Shown one piece after another: positions 34,396-44,023 of a stretch of 64,000 bases of DNA. The first letter of the stretch is position 1. Each line of letters starts with the position of its first letter. This DNA is from G041228335 sp964580905 (GTDB lineage Bacteria; Pseudomonadota; Alphaproteobacteria; Puniceispirillales; UBA1172): the NCBI GenBank assembly GCA_964580905.1, contig CAZOLR010000001.1:1-64000 (forward strand), in the 5' to 3' direction. The position numbers and the translations under genes are program-made. The notes under the pieces are model-generated. The model had not been told where the DNA came from and ran no database searches. It was given only the letters and a program-made list of their open reading frames with translations.

Positions 34396-35403
34396 ATGAG
34401 CATTTTTCGCACTTTTATAATGTCGATCATCGGCGCTGTCCTGGTGATGGCATCTGCGGCTGGTGCCGCGGAGATCAAGCCTGCCGTTATTTTTGATATG
34501 GGCGGCAAATTTGATAAATCCTTTAACGAGGGTGTCTGGAACGGGGTGAAGAAATTCACCGAAGAAACCGGTATTTCCGTCATGGAATTCGAAGTCACCA
34601 ACGAAACCCAGCGTGAACAGGCCATGCGGCGTATGGTCGAGCGCGGAGCGACAATCGTGCTTGGCGTCGGTTTCGCCCAGGCCGATGCTATTTCCAAGGT
34701 TGCGGCCGAATACCCTGATGTGCAGTTCTCGATCATCGATGTGTCCTGGCTGGATGCGCCGAACCTGCGCCAGTATGCGTTCAAGGAACATGAGGGCAGC
34801 TATCTCGTCGGTGTCGCGGCGGCGCTGGCCAGCAAGACCGGCAAGGTTGGTTTTGTCGGCGGCATGGATATTCCGCTGATCCGCAAGTTTGCCTGTGGTT
34901 ATGTCGGCGGGGTCAAATCCGTCAGTGCCTCGGCGGATGTGTACCAGAACATGACAGGCACCACCCCGTCGGCATGGAACGACCCGGCCAAAGGGGCTGA
35001 ACTGACAAAATCACAGATCGACCGTGGGGCTGATGTTGTCTATCACGCCGCAGGTGGTACCGGGCTCGGGGTGATTCAGGCGGCGGCTGATGCCGGCAAA
35101 CTTGCTATTGGTGTGGATTCAAACCAGAACGGGCTTGCCCCGGGTTCGGTGCTGACCTCCATGCTTAAGCGTGTTGACGTAGCGGCGTATGAAACCTTTA
35201 TGGATGCCAAGAACGGGAACTTCTCTTCTGGTGTGCATGTGCTCGGCATTGCCGAAGGCGGTGTTGACTGGGCTGTGGACGATAACAATGCCAGCCTGAT
35301 CTCCGCCGATCTCAAGGCCGCGGTAGAACAGGCCAGAAAGGATATCCTTTCCGGCAAGGTGGTTGTGCACAATTACGAAAGTGATTCCAACTGCCCGTAC
35401 TGA
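34396..35403 (+). CDS. BMP-family nucleoside ABC transporter receptor
   Basis: 335-residue periplasmic binding protein (Bmp/Med family). A signal peptide covers about residues 1-25 (FIMSIIGAVLVMASAAGAAE) with no lipobox Cys, so it is soluble. Marks: VIFDMGGKFDKSFNEGVW, GVGFAQADAI, GFVGGMDIPLIRKF, YHAAGGTGLGVI. Delivers purine/pyrimidine nucleosides to the permeases. A small 5-bp stem (35405-35419) sits just after its stop and could tune expression relative to the ATPase gene. Confidence 0.92.
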   Translation: MSIFRTFIMSIIGAVLVMASAAGAAEIKPAVIFDMGGKFDKSFNEGVWNGVKKFTEETGISVMEFEVTNETQREQAMRRMVERGATIVLGVGFAQADAISKVAAEYPDVQFSIIDVSWLDAPNLRQYAFKEHEGSYLVGVAAALASKTGKVGFVGGMDIPLIRKFACGYVGGVKSVSASADVYQNMTGTTPSAWNDPAKGAELTKSQIDRGADVVYHAAGGTGLGVIQAAADAGKLAIGVDSNQNGLAPGSVLTSMLKRVDVAAYETFMDAKNGNFSSGVHVLGIAEGGVDWAVDDNNASLISADLKAAVEQARKDILSGKVVVHNYESDSNCPY

Positions 35404-35443
35404 TACCGTTTGAGACGGTGACGTTTTGGTGAAACACGCCAAC

Positions 35444-36982
35444 ATGACATCAGCGGCAGGCGTTGCCGAAATGCCTGCCGCCATTTCCTTGTCCGGCATC
35501 TGCAAGACATTTGGTGCGGTTCGTGCCAATCAGGATATTTCGCTCGAAATTCAGGCCGGATCCATCCATGGTATTGTGGGGGAGAACGGGGCGGGGAAAT
35601 CCACCCTTGTATCTATCCTCTATGGTTTCTACACCGCCGATAGCGGCAGTATTCAGGTTTTTGGTGAAGATATTTCGATCGGCTCCACCGCTGAGGCGAT
35701 CAGTGCCGGTATCGGTATGGTCCATCAGCATTTCATGCTTGTGCCCACTTTCACCGTACTTGAAAACATTATTCTTGGCAGTGAGGGAAGCGGCGGGCTT
35801 CAGCGCAGTATGGCGCGGGCAAGGGAGGAGATCACCCGCCTTGCCAGCACCTACGGGCTGACGGTTGATCTTGATGCCATTGTCTCGGATCTTCCTGTTG
35901 GCGTGCAGCAGAGGGTGGAAATTCTCAAAGCTCTCTATCGCGGGGCGCGTATTCTGATTCTTGATGAACCGACAGGCGTGCTGACCCCGCAGGAAACCGA
36001 TCAGCTCTTTGAAATTCTGCGATCCCTCAAAGAACAGGGGGTAACGGTGCTTTTCATCACCCATAAACTGCGTGAGATCATGGCGGTGACCGATCAGGTT
36101 TCGGTCATGCGGGGTGGTGAGATGGTGGCCCATCGCAACATATCCGCAACCAGTCCGGCTGAACTGGCTGAACTAATGGTCGGCAGGCCGGTTCTTATCG
36201 AAGGGATCTGGCATGAGGCGTCCCCCGGCAATACCGTGCTGGCAGCAGAAAGGCTGGGCCTTGATGGCGGCGGGGCGCCGCTGATAGATGAGGTGAGCTT
36301 TGAGGTCAGGGCAGGGGAAATTCTCGGCATTGCCGGAGTTTCAGGAAACGGGCAATCCGAACTGCTTGAGCTTCTTGCCGGGATCAGGGTGCCGACAAGG
36401 GGGCAGATTACGATCAACGGGCATAGTATCAGCCCGGATCAGCCCGCCAGCCCGTCCATGATCAGGTCCCTCGGGGTGGCCCATGTGCCTGAAGACCGCC
36501 ACGCCATGGGGCTTGTTCTGCCCTTCAGCGCGGCGGAAAGCGCGGCCCTTGGTTATGAACACACACCTGAGATAGGAGATGGTTTCTGGTTTGATCCGGC
36601 GCGGCTCAATGCCCGTTGTTCAAGGCTGATGGCGGATTTTGACGTTCGCCCTCCGGATCCTGCCTTGAAAAGCAGTCTATTTTCCGGCGGCAATCAGCAG
36701 AAAATTGTGCTGGCCCGGGAAATGTCGGCAAAGCCCGGGCTTCTTCTCGTTGGCCAGCCCACAAGAGGGGTGGATATCGGTGCGATCGAATTCATCCACC
36801 GGCAGTTGATAGGCTTGCGTGATCAGGGATGTGCGATTGTGCTTGTTTCAGTTGAGCTTGATGAGATTCTCAGCCTTTCGGACCGGATCATGGTGATGAA
36901 TGGCGGGCAATCCATGGGCATCATTGACCGGGGGAGGGCAGATGCCCGGTCCGTCGGCCTCCTGATGGCAGGGGTGGCATGA
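35444..36982 (+). CDS. Nucleoside ABC transporter ATPase (double NBD)
   Basis: 512-residue ATPase with two NBDs as in sugar/nucleoside importers. NBD1: Walker A GENGAGKST, Walker B ILILDEPTGVL. NBD2: degenerate Walker A GVSGNGQSE, normal for this family, and SGGNQQKIVLAREM signature. Start set at ATG 35444; GTG 35429 and TTG 35426 are possible earlier starts and the ribosome site is unclear, so the N-terminus is uncertain by a few residues. Overlaps the first permease by ATGA. Confidence 0.92.
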   Translation: MTSAAGVAEMPAAISLSGICKTFGAVRANQDISLEIQAGSIHGIVGENGAGKSTLVSILYGFYTADSGSIQVFGEDISIGSTAEAISAGIGMVHQHFMLVPTFTVLENIILGSEGSGGLQRSMARAREEITRLASTYGLTVDLDAIVSDLPVGVQQRVEILKALYRGARILILDEPTGVLTPQETDQLFEILRSLKEQGVTVLFITHKLREIMAVTDQVSVMRGGEMVAHRNISATSPAELAELMVGRPVLIEGIWHEASPGNTVLAAERLGLDGGGAPLIDEVSFEVRAGEILGIAGVSGNGQSELLELLAGIRVPTRGQITINGHSISPDQPASPSMIRSLGVAHVPEDRHAMGLVLPFSAAESAALGYEHTPEIGDGFWFDPARLNARCSRLMADFDVRPPDPALKSSLFSGGNQQKIVLAREMSAKPGLLLVGQPTRGVDIGAIEFIHRQLIGLRDQGCAIVLVSVELDEILSLSDRIMVMNGGQSMGIIDRGRADARSVGLLMAGVA

Positions 36983-38100
36983 TGCGGACATCACTTCCTG
37001 CATGGATGGATATCGGGCTCCTGCCGCTGATCAATATTCTCGCAGCCTTTGTTGTCGCCGGGGTGATTATTGCGATGATCGGCGAGAATCCCTTTGTTGC
37101 GCTGATGGTCATGCTCAAAGGGGCTTTTGTTTATAAAGGTGCGCTGGGCTATACGCTCTTTTATGCGACCAATTTCATCTTCACGGGCCTTGCCGTGGCG
37201 GTGGCGTTTCATGCCATGCTCTTCAATATCGGCGGCGAAGGGCAGGCGGCGATGGGAGGCCTGGGTCTCGGCCTGGTGGCGCTGGCACTGGATCCTGTTT
37301 TGCCGGCATTCCTGGTTGTCTTGCTTGCCATCCCCATGGCGGCGGTGTTTGGCGCAATATGGGGCCTCATACCCGGCTGGCTTCAGGCCCGGAGAGGCAG
37401 TCATATCGTCATCACCACGATCATGTTTAATTTTATCGCGGCGTCGGTGATGGTCTGGCTTCTGGCCGGAATGCTGATGGCACCCGGGCAGATGTCGCCC
37501 GAAACGCGGAGCTTTGCCGATGGTGTAGGTCTTGCCCAGATGCATGTGATCTTCAATGCCATCGGGATACCGATGGCGAGGTCACCGCTCAATCTGTCCT
37601 TTGTGATCGCGCTTGGTGCATCCTTTGCTGTCTGGGTTCTGATATGGCGGACGCGGCTTGGTTACATTATCAGGGCAACGGGCCACAGCGAGCGAGCGGT
37701 GATCTATGCCGGCCATTCCCCACAACGGATTATCATGATCACCATGGCAATTTCAGGAGCATTGGCCGGGCTGATGGCGCTTAACGAGATACTCGGGGTG
37801 CAGCAGCGGGTGATTTTGAACTTCACTTCAGGATATGGGTTTACGGGCATAGCCGTCGCGCTGATGGGCAGGAATCATCCGGTCGGCATTATTCTCGCCA
37901 GCCTCCTTTTCGGTGCCCTCTATCAGGGCGGGGCTGAGCTTGACTTTGAATTCCAGACAATCACCCGTGAGATGGTGCTGATGATACAGGGATTGATCAT
38001 CCTGTTTTCGGGCGCACTCGCCTATATGTTCAATCCGGTGCTTGAAAAGCTATACCACCACGTTGTTTTCGCAAGGCAGGAGGCGCGTGGCGATGGCTGA
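36979..38100 (+). CDS. Nucleoside ABC transporter permease 1
   Basis: 373-residue BPD_transp_2 family inner-membrane permease with about nine to ten helices. Motif FNIGGEGQAAMGGLG (family GEGQ) and the cytoplasmic loop GHSERAVIYAGHSPQRI. Starts in the ATGA/ATGATG overlap with the ATPase stop (36979 or 36982). Pairs with the next permease to form the channel. Confidence 0.92.
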   Translation: MMRTSLPAWMDIGLLPLINILAAFVVAGVIIAMIGENPFVALMVMLKGAFVYKGALGYTLFYATNFIFTGLAVAVAFHAMLFNIGGEGQAAMGGLGLGLVALALDPVLPAFLVVLLAIPMAAVFGAIWGLIPGWLQARRGSHIVITTIMFNFIAASVMVWLLAGMLMAPGQMSPETRSFADGVGLAQMHVIFNAIGIPMARSPLNLSFVIALGASFAVWVLIWRTRLGYIIRATGHSERAVIYAGHSPQRIIMITMAISGALAGLMALNEILGVQQRVILNFTSGYGFTGIAVALMGRNHPVGIILASLLFGALYQGGAELDFEFQTITREMVLMIQGLIILFSGALAYMFNPVLEKLYHHVVFARQEARGDG

Positions 38101-39067
38101 TCTCTGGCTTCAGTTCGTGCTGACCATCGATGCAACCCTCAGGGTGGCAACGCCGCTCGTGTTCTGTGCCATGGCGGGGCTGTTTTCGGAACGGTCGGGC
38201 ATTATCGATATTTCCCTTGAAGGCAAGATGCTGCTCAGCGCTTTTGCCGCCGCCAGTATCGCGGCCATCACCGGCTCGCCCTGGCTCGGGCTTGTTTGCG
38301 CGGTAGTCGTTTCTGTCTGTTTCAGCCTCATCCATGGTTTTGCCTGTATCACCCATAAGGGGAATCAGGTGATTTCAGGTCTTGCCATTAATATTCTAGC
38401 CTCGGGTTTGACGGTCACTATCGGCATTGCGCTGTTCTCGCAAGGTGGTCAGACCCCGTTCCTTGGCTCAGGTGAGCGGTTTGGTCCTCTGATACTGCCT
38501 TTTGCCGATGCTGTCCGGGCTGTGCCCGTGATCGGTGTCATTTATGCCGAAGTCATCTCCGGTCATAATCTCCTTGTCTGGGGGGCGTTGTTTTCCGTTC
38601 TTGTCACCGGATATATCCTTACCCGGACAAGGTTCGGGCTCTGGCTTCGCGCGGTGGGAGAGAAACCAGAGGCGGTGGATACCGCCGGGATCAGCGTTGT
38701 CCGGCTCCGGTATCAGGCGGTGATTATCGCCGGTATTCTCTGCGGGTTTGCCGGGGCCTATCTGTCGATTGCCCATGGCGCCGGGTTTGTCCGGGAAATG
38801 ACGGCAGGCAAGGGCTATATTGCGCTGGCGGCCATGATTTTCGGTAACTGGCGTCCTGTTCCGGCGCTGATGGCCTGCCTGATGTTCGGTTTTCTGGATG
38901 CGCTGGCGGCACGTCTGCAAGGGGTGGAGCTTCCCGGGATCGGGCTGGTTCCCACCGATCTTATTCTGGTCCTTCCCTATGTGCTCACCGTGATACTGCT
39001 GGCCGGGTTCATCGGCAAGGCGACGCCGCCCCGGGCTATTGGTGTCCCCTATATCAAGGAGCGCTGA
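38093..39067 (+). CDS. Nucleoside ABC transporter permease 2
   Basis: 324-residue permease partner with the family motif SGIIDISLEGKMLLSAF and helix-rich sequence. Start: ATG 38093 with AGGAGG nine bases upstream; it overlaps the previous stop by eight bases. The following cytidine deaminase starts two bases after its stop. Confidence 0.92.
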   Translation: MADLWLQFVLTIDATLRVATPLVFCAMAGLFSERSGIIDISLEGKMLLSAFAAASIAAITGSPWLGLVCAVVVSVCFSLIHGFACITHKGNQVISGLAINILASGLTVTIGIALFSQGGQTPFLGSGERFGPLILPFADAVRAVPVIGVIYAEVISGHNLLVWGALFSVLVTGYILTRTRFGLWLRAVGEKPEAVDTAGISVVRLRYQAVIIAGILCGFAGAYLSIAHGAGFVREMTAGKGYIALAAMIFGNWRPVPALMACLMFGFLDALAARLQGVELPGIGLVPTDLILVLPYVLTVILLAGFIGKATPPRAIGVPYIKER

Positions 39068-39068
39068 G

Positions 39069-39464
39069 ATGAACGATGACCAACTCATGCGACTGGCGGC
39101 TGAAGCCATGCCCCGGGCTTACGCACCGTACAGTAATTTTCAGGTCGGTGCGGCCCTGCTGGATGAAAGCGGTGCGGTTCATACCGGCGTAAATGTTGAA
39201 AACGCCGCCTACCCGCAAGGTTCCTGCGCCGAAGCCGGGGCGATTGCGGCCATGATCCTGCAGGGCGGGCGGAATATTGAAACGATTGCTGTTGCCGGCA
39301 GGGGTGAGGGGTTATGCACACCCTGCGGCGGATGCCGCCAGCGTATTCGTGAGTTTGCTTCCCCCGTCACCAGAATACTTGTCGGGGATGAAAACGGGAT
39401 ACGGCAGGTCTTCACGCTCAAAGATCTTTTGCCGGCAAGTTTCGGCCCTGATAATCTGGGCTGA
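39069..39464 (+). CDS. cdd: Cytidine deaminase
   Basis: 131-residue homotetrameric-type cytidine deaminase. Zn ligands Cys53 in GSCAEAGAI with catalytic Glu55, and Cys86/Cys89 in TPCGGCRQ. Converts cytidine/deoxycytidine to uridine/deoxyuridine for salvage or hydrolysis. Start ATG 39069 after AAGGAG. Complete: the stop falls at 39462-39464, two bases before the N run. Last visible gene of the nucleoside operon; anything beyond is lost in the gap. Confidence 0.95.
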   Translation: MNDDQLMRLAAEAMPRAYAPYSNFQVGAALLDESGAVHTGVNVENAAYPQGSCAEAGAIAAMILQGGRNIETIAVAGRGEGLCTPCGGCRQRIREFASPVTRILVGDENGIRQVFTLKDLLPASFGPDNLG

Positions 39465-39465
39465 A

Positions 39466-39565
39466 NNNNNNNNNNNNNNNNNNNNNNNNNNNNNNNNNNN
39501 NNNNNNNNNNNNNNNNNNNNNNNNNNNNNNNNNNNNNNNNNNNNNNNNNNNNNNNNNNNNNNNNN
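39466..39565. other. Assembly gap (100 N)
   Basis: Exactly 100 N, a usual placeholder for a scaffold join of unknown length. The true distance and any gene ends here are unknown, and the two flanks are linked only by scaffolding. Confidence 0.97.
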
Positions 39566-40072
39566 GCGGCATGGATAGATGAGAACACAAGCGCGGGTGA
39601 CCCGCAGTTCTTTGCCATCTATCTGAAAGATCGTGGGATATATGCCGGTGTGTGCAGTTATCTCAGGATCAACCCGAAAGACGGATCGATTGAAGTGGGG
39701 CATATCAACTACTCTCCGCTGATGCAGGCAGGCGTCGCGGCGACAGAAGTGATGTACCTCATGATGCGCTGGGCATTTGAAGCGGGCTACCGCCGCTATG
39801 AATGGAAATGTAATGCCCTTAATGCAAAGTCCAGGTCAGCGGCCCAGCGGCTCGGGTTTTCATTCGAAGGCGTGTTTCGTCAGGCATCGATCACCAAGGG
39901 ACGCAACCGTGATACCGCGTGGTTCGCCATCATTGATAAAGAATGGCCCCGGCTGAATAAAGCCTTCACCACCTGGCTTGATCCGGTGAATTTTGACAAT
40001 AACGGCCAACAACGCCAGCGCCTTTCGGACCTGACAGCCCCGGTCCGGGTGGCATCAGACCCATCTCTTTAG
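39566..40072 (+). CDS. GNAT-family N-acetyltransferase, N-terminus lost in gap
   Basis: 169 codons are open from the gap edge (first codon at 39566) to the stop at 40070-40072, so the gene begins inside or before the N run. The sequence reads as RimJ/RimL-type GNAT: FFAIYLKDRGIYAGVCSYL, the acetyl-CoA loop in VEVGH-like VGHINYSPLMQ, MMRWAFEAGYRRYEW, and NAKSRSAAQRLGFSFEGVFR. Acetylates a protein N-terminus or small amine. Its stop overlaps the end of convergent glpK. Missing roughly 50-60 residues if of normal size. Confidence 0.85.
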   Translation, partial: AAWIDENTSAGDPQFFAIYLKDRGIYAGVCSYLRINPKDGSIEVGHINYSPLMQAGVAATEVMYLMMRWAFEAGYRRYEWKCNALNAKSRSAAQRLGFSFEGVFRQASITKGRNRDTAWFAIIDKEWPRLNKAFTTWLDPVNFDNNGQQRQRLSDLTAPVRVASDPSL

Positions 40073-41583
40073 CGTTCGACTCCGGCGAAAAGCAAAGTCG
40101 ATTCAACCGCACGTTTCCATGCCGCATAGGACTCGTTGCGATGAGCATCCGGCATGGACGGGGTAAATCGCCGGTCAAGTTGCCAGATCTTGCCCAGATG
40201 CTCCATCCCCGGGGTAATACCTGCCATCATACCGGCGATCCAACCGGCACCCAGCGCGGTGGTTTCGGTCACCACGGGCCGGTCGACTTGTGTGTTCAGC
40301 AGATCAGCAATGGCCTGCATTGCCCAGTCTGAATTCGCCATGCCGCCATCGACCCGGACCGGGCCTGTCTTGGCCTTGCCGCCCCAGTCTGCCTGCATGG
40401 CTTCCATCAGGTCCCGGGTTTGAAATGCCACGGATCGGAGGGCCGCGCGGGCGAGATCTTCGGGCCCTGTATCCCGGGTCAGGCCGAACACCGCCCCGCG
40501 GCAGGATGGCGCCCAGTACGGGGCACCCAAGCCGGTAAAGGCAGGGACCAGAATGATCTCATCACCTTTTCTGCCGTGTTTTTCCGCCTCCTCAGCCATG
40601 GTTCCGCTTTCTTCGGCTGAAGACAGGATTCGCAACCCGTCTCGCAGCCATTGCACCACGGCCCCGGCAATGAAGATGGAACCTTCAAGGGCATAGGTTG
40701 TCCTGCCGTTGAAACGATAGGCAATCGTGGTCAGGAGCCGGTTGTGGCTGGCGACGGCATCAGCCCCTGTATTAAGGAGAGCAAAGCACCCTGTTCCATA
40801 GGTGGATTTCATCATTCCCGGCTCAAAGCAGGCCTGTCCCATCGTCGCCGCCTGCTGATCCCCTGCAACGCCCAGAATGGGGATGGCCGCGCCGAACAGG
40901 GAAGGATCACACACCCCGAAAGAACTGCCGCAATCGTGGACTTCGGGCAGGACCGAACGGGGAATATCAAAGATCCTGAGCAGCTCGTCGTCCCAGCTGT
41001 TGTCATGGATATTGAACAGCATGGTTCGTGAGGCATTGGTGGCATCTGTTTTATGCGCCGCCCCGCCCGTAAGTTTCCAGATAAGCCAGCTGTCAATAGT
41101 GCCGAAAGCTATCTCTCCCTTTTCTGCACGTGTGCGGGCCCCGGTGCAGTTATCCAGCATCCAGCCGAGTTTGCTTGCGGAAAAATACGGATCGAGGAGA
41201 AGCCCTGTCCTTTCCGTGATATCAGCTTCGAGGCCTGAAGCTTTCATCTCATCACACCGGTCGGCGGTGCGCCTGTCCTGCCAGACCAGCGCATTTCCCA
41301 GTGCTTCCCCGGTGGTCTTATCCCATAGAACGGCTGTTTCGCGCTGGTTGGTGATCCCGATGGCGGCAATCTGCCCGGCATCTGTTCCGGCTTTGGCGAT
41401 GCTGTCACGTGCCGTCATCAGCACCGACTGCCAGATTTCCTCCGGATCATGCTCGACATGTCCCGATGCCGGGAAGATCTGGCGAAATTCCTGCTGGCTT
41501 ATGGCCAGTGGTTTCAGTTCGGCATCAAAAACAACAGCCCGGGAAGAAGTGGTTCCCTGATCAATGGCGAGAATATATGACAT
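40069..41583 (-). CDS. glpK: Glycerol kinase
   Basis: 504-residue FGGY kinase: DQGTTSSRAVVFD at the start, NALVWQDRRTAD, GDQQAATMGQACFEPGMMKSTYGTGCF and the C-terminal VDGGMANSDW. Phosphorylates glycerol to sn-glycerol-3-phosphate. Length is normal. No glpD, glpF or glpR lies nearby, so it is an isolated minus-strand gene here; the promoter is in the 86-bp spacer ahead of it or beyond. Confidence 0.95.
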   Translation of the reverse strand: MSYILAIDQGTTSSRAVVFDAELKPLAISQQEFRQIFPASGHVEHDPEEIWQSVLMTARDSIAKAGTDAGQIAAIGITNQRETAVLWDKTTGEALGNALVWQDRRTADRCDEMKASGLEADITERTGLLLDPYFSASKLGWMLDNCTGARTRAEKGEIAFGTIDSWLIWKLTGGAAHKTDATNASRTMLFNIHDNSWDDELLRIFDIPRSVLPEVHDCGSSFGVCDPSLFGAAIPILGVAGDQQAATMGQACFEPGMMKSTYGTGCFALLNTGADAVASHNRLLTTIAYRFNGRTTYALEGSIFIAGAVVQWLRDGLRILSSAEESGTMAEEAEKHGRKGDEIILVPAFTGLGAPYWAPSCRGAVFGLTRDTGPEDLARAALRSVAFQTRDLMEAMQADWGGKAKTGPVRVDGGMANSDWAMQAIADLLNTQVDRPVVTETTALGAGWIAGMMAGITPGMEHLGKIWQLDRRFTPSMPDAHRNESYAAWKRAVESTLLFAGVER

Positions 41584-41669
41584 GACACGGCCTCAATACG
41601 GAACATTAAGGCTAATACGCCATTTCATATCCCGTCAAGGCACTCCTCCCTGAAGAGGCGGGGCCGGTA

Positions 41670-42584
41670 TCAGCTCTCCGTAAAATACGGGTTGGACCAG
41701 GCCTGACGGCCGAGGTGATCTCTTACGGTTACGCGAAAAAAGGGTGAGTTGAACGAGGTGAGATCGAATTCAGCCTGGCTCAACCCCTCGCCATTGACAC
41801 TCATGGCCGTGTTGCCGCTGCCTGAGACAATGATATGGTCGGCAGGTGATGTTTCGACGATCAGCTTTTTCCCTTCAAGGGCAAGGCTTTTTATCTCAGC
41901 CCCTGTTGAGGAGTAATGCCGCCCCTCTTTCAGGGCGGTGATGATATCATCGGCGTTCAGTGTATCGGCGGCCACCATCACCCAGCCGCCACCGGCATCA
42001 GGTATTTCGAAATGGCTGTCATCTGTTGCGGTAAACGAGATCCGGCAACCTTCATTGAGCAGCACATCAGCAACGGCGATGCCTGACCCGCGTCCAGAAC
42101 TGATAACGCAGGAATAGTTGAGTATCTCAACACCATGGGCATGGGCCACAGTCTTAGCTTCGCTTGTGGACATGGCGTACCATTCCGGGTGGGCGACGGT
42201 GACATAGGCACCGGCTTCCATCGCACGGCGGATCATCACATCAACCGGCTCATCATCGGCGGCGACGGCAAAATCAAGCGGCAGACCATTGGCAACAATA
42301 TGCCACAACCCGTCGGAAGCATAAGCCTTGCCGCGGCAATGAAGTTCAGCTGAAGGGATGGTGATGAAATCAGCCTGGTTGAGATGACGGGCATCCAGAA
42401 CGGTATCCGCACAAAAGCGTTTATCCGACCAGAGATGATCGGAAATACAGGTGAAATCATAGTTATGGCTGCGGTAAAAATTCACCACCTCTTCAGGGCT
42501 GAGCACACCATCGGAATGGGTGGAATGGCCGTGAAGATTGCCGCGATAGAAACGTTGAGACTTATCAAAAGGCGGGAGTAGCAT
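41670..42584 (-). CDS. PHP-domain metal-dependent hydrolase
   Basis: 304-residue PHP protein with an intact metal site: NLHGHSTHSDG (HxH), CISDHLW (DH), PSAELHCRG (E, H), VAHPEWY (H) and TATDDSHF (DxH). The C-terminal 80 residues are beta-rich. It hydrolyses a phosphoester, likely a small molecule; the specific substrate is unknown. Stands alone on the minus strand after glpK. Contrast with the altered PHP motif in the 776-residue protein at 25.5 kb. Confidence 0.85.
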   Translation of the reverse strand: MLLPPFDKSQRFYRGNLHGHSTHSDGVLSPEEVVNFYRSHNYDFTCISDHLWSDKRFCADTVLDARHLNQADFITIPSAELHCRGKAYASDGLWHIVANGLPLDFAVAADDEPVDVMIRRAMEAGAYVTVAHPEWYAMSTSEAKTVAHAHGVEILNYSCVISSGRGSGIAVADVLLNEGCRISFTATDDSHFEIPDAGGGWVMVAADTLNADDIITALKEGRHYSSTGAEIKSLALEGKKLIVETSPADHIIVSGSGNTAMSVNGEGLSQAEFDLTSFNSPFFRVTVRDHLGRQAWSNPYFTES

Positions 42585-42667
42585 GATATCCTCATAACAA
42601 ATATGATCTTGAATTTGTAACCTACATTTGATCAGATTTGTTGCATTTTATTTTCGCGGGAATGATT

Positions 42668-43888
42668 TTATGCATGCTGTCCGGCGGCAAACCCCGATGA
42701 CCAGGCCCATTGGAAATTATACCCGCCCAGATGCCCTGTCACATCCACCACCTCACCAATGAAGAAAAGCCCCGGATGGAGGCGTGATTCCATTGTCCGG
42801 GATGAGATATCATCGGTTGCAACACCGCCAAGGGTGACTTCCGCTGTCCGGTAGCCTTCGGTGCCGCTTGGGGTTACGTTCCATCGGTTGACGGCTTCTC
42901 CCAGTTGCCGGAGATCCTTGTCCGCCATCTCTGCGAGTGCGCGTTTGCCGGGGAGTTGATCCATCATGCGGTTTGCCAGTCGTTTGGGGAGAATCCGGGC
43001 CAGCGCGGTCTGGCTGTCCTGACGTGGATGGCTGGCCTTATCATCGAGAAGTGCGGATGACGCATCAACAGTTGGGGCGAGATTGACCGCGATATCCCCG
43101 CCTTCCTGCCAATAGGAGGAGATCTGGAGTATCGAAGGCCCGCTGAGCCCGCGATGGGTGAAAAGAAGACCTTCATCAAAAGAGATATTGCCATGACGAA
43201 CGCTGGCCTCAACGGAAACACCGGCAAGCCCCCGGCACAGATCAAGCACGTCTTCGGAAAAGGTCAGCGGCACAAGGCCCGGCCGTGGCGTGATGATCCG
43301 GTGGCCAAACCGGCGGGCGATCTCATAGCCAAATCCGGTGGCGCCAATCTTGGGGATGGATAACCCGCCGCAGGCGATGACGACAGAGTTTGCGTGCACG
43401 CTCCCCCGGCTGGTTTCCAGCCTGTAGGCACCATCTGCGGCGGAAATATCAGAAATTGTCGTGCCAAGAGCAACATCAACCCCGGCATCCTGACATTCGC
43501 GGGTCAGCATGGTGATGATATCTTTTGCCGAATGATCACAGAACAGCTGGCCGAGCTTCTTTTCGTGATAGCTGATGCCGTGTTTTTCAACCAGCGCGAT
43601 GAAATCATCAGCCGTATACTGGTTGAGCGCTGATTTGCAGAAATGGGGGTTTTCTGAAATAAACCGGCTTGCATCCGTATGAATATTGGTGAAATTGCAC
43701 CTTCCGCCTCCTGATATGCGGATTTTCTCTCCCGGGGTATTGCGGTGGTCAGCAAGCCAGACACGCCGGCCACGGCGGCCTGCCTGAAAGGCGCACATCA
43801 TCCCGGCGGCACCCGCGCCGATGACGGCAACATCTACGCTGATTTCATATGAGGAAGAAGGAACCATCGCCGCAACATGAATTGGCAT
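42668..43888 (-). CDS. HI0933/YhiN-family flavoprotein
   Basis: 406-residue NAD(P)/FAD-dependent protein: FAD motif VIGAGAAGMMCAFQAGRRG (about 21-39), SGGGRCNFTN (62-71), VIACGGLSIPKIGATGFG, and the C-terminal GLFFIGEVVDVTGHLGGYNFQWAWSSG. The family has no agreed reaction. Start at 43888 (or ATG 43867; neither has a ribosome site). Single gene. Confidence 0.88.
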   Translation of the reverse strand: MPIHVAAMVPSSSYEISVDVAVIGAGAAGMMCAFQAGRRGRRVWLADHRNTPGEKIRISGGGRCNFTNIHTDASRFISENPHFCKSALNQYTADDFIALVEKHGISYHEKKLGQLFCDHSAKDIITMLTRECQDAGVDVALGTTISDISAADGAYRLETSRGSVHANSVVIACGGLSIPKIGATGFGYEIARRFGHRIITPRPGLVPLTFSEDVLDLCRGLAGVSVEASVRHGNISFDEGLLFTHRGLSGPSILQISSYWQEGGDIAVNLAPTVDASSALLDDKASHPRQDSQTALARILPKRLANRMMDQLPGKRALAEMADKDLRQLGEAVNRWNVTPSGTEGYRTAEVTLGGVATDDISSRTMESRLHPGLFFIGEVVDVTGHLGGYNFQWAWSSGFAAGQHA

Positions 43889-44023
43889 AAATCAATCTGA
43901 TGTTGCTCCGACTACGCGATTTGACGACTTCCGGCAAGCCTGATCTTGATTTACCTCCCTCCGGCGTTACCATGGCGTGATGACAGGCATGATGAAGCCA
44001 CAAACAGGATACTGGATTTGAAC

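Noticed and set aside
39209..39703. Open frames spanning the N run
   Set aside because: They are artefacts of translating N as open codons; nothing can be inferred across the gap.
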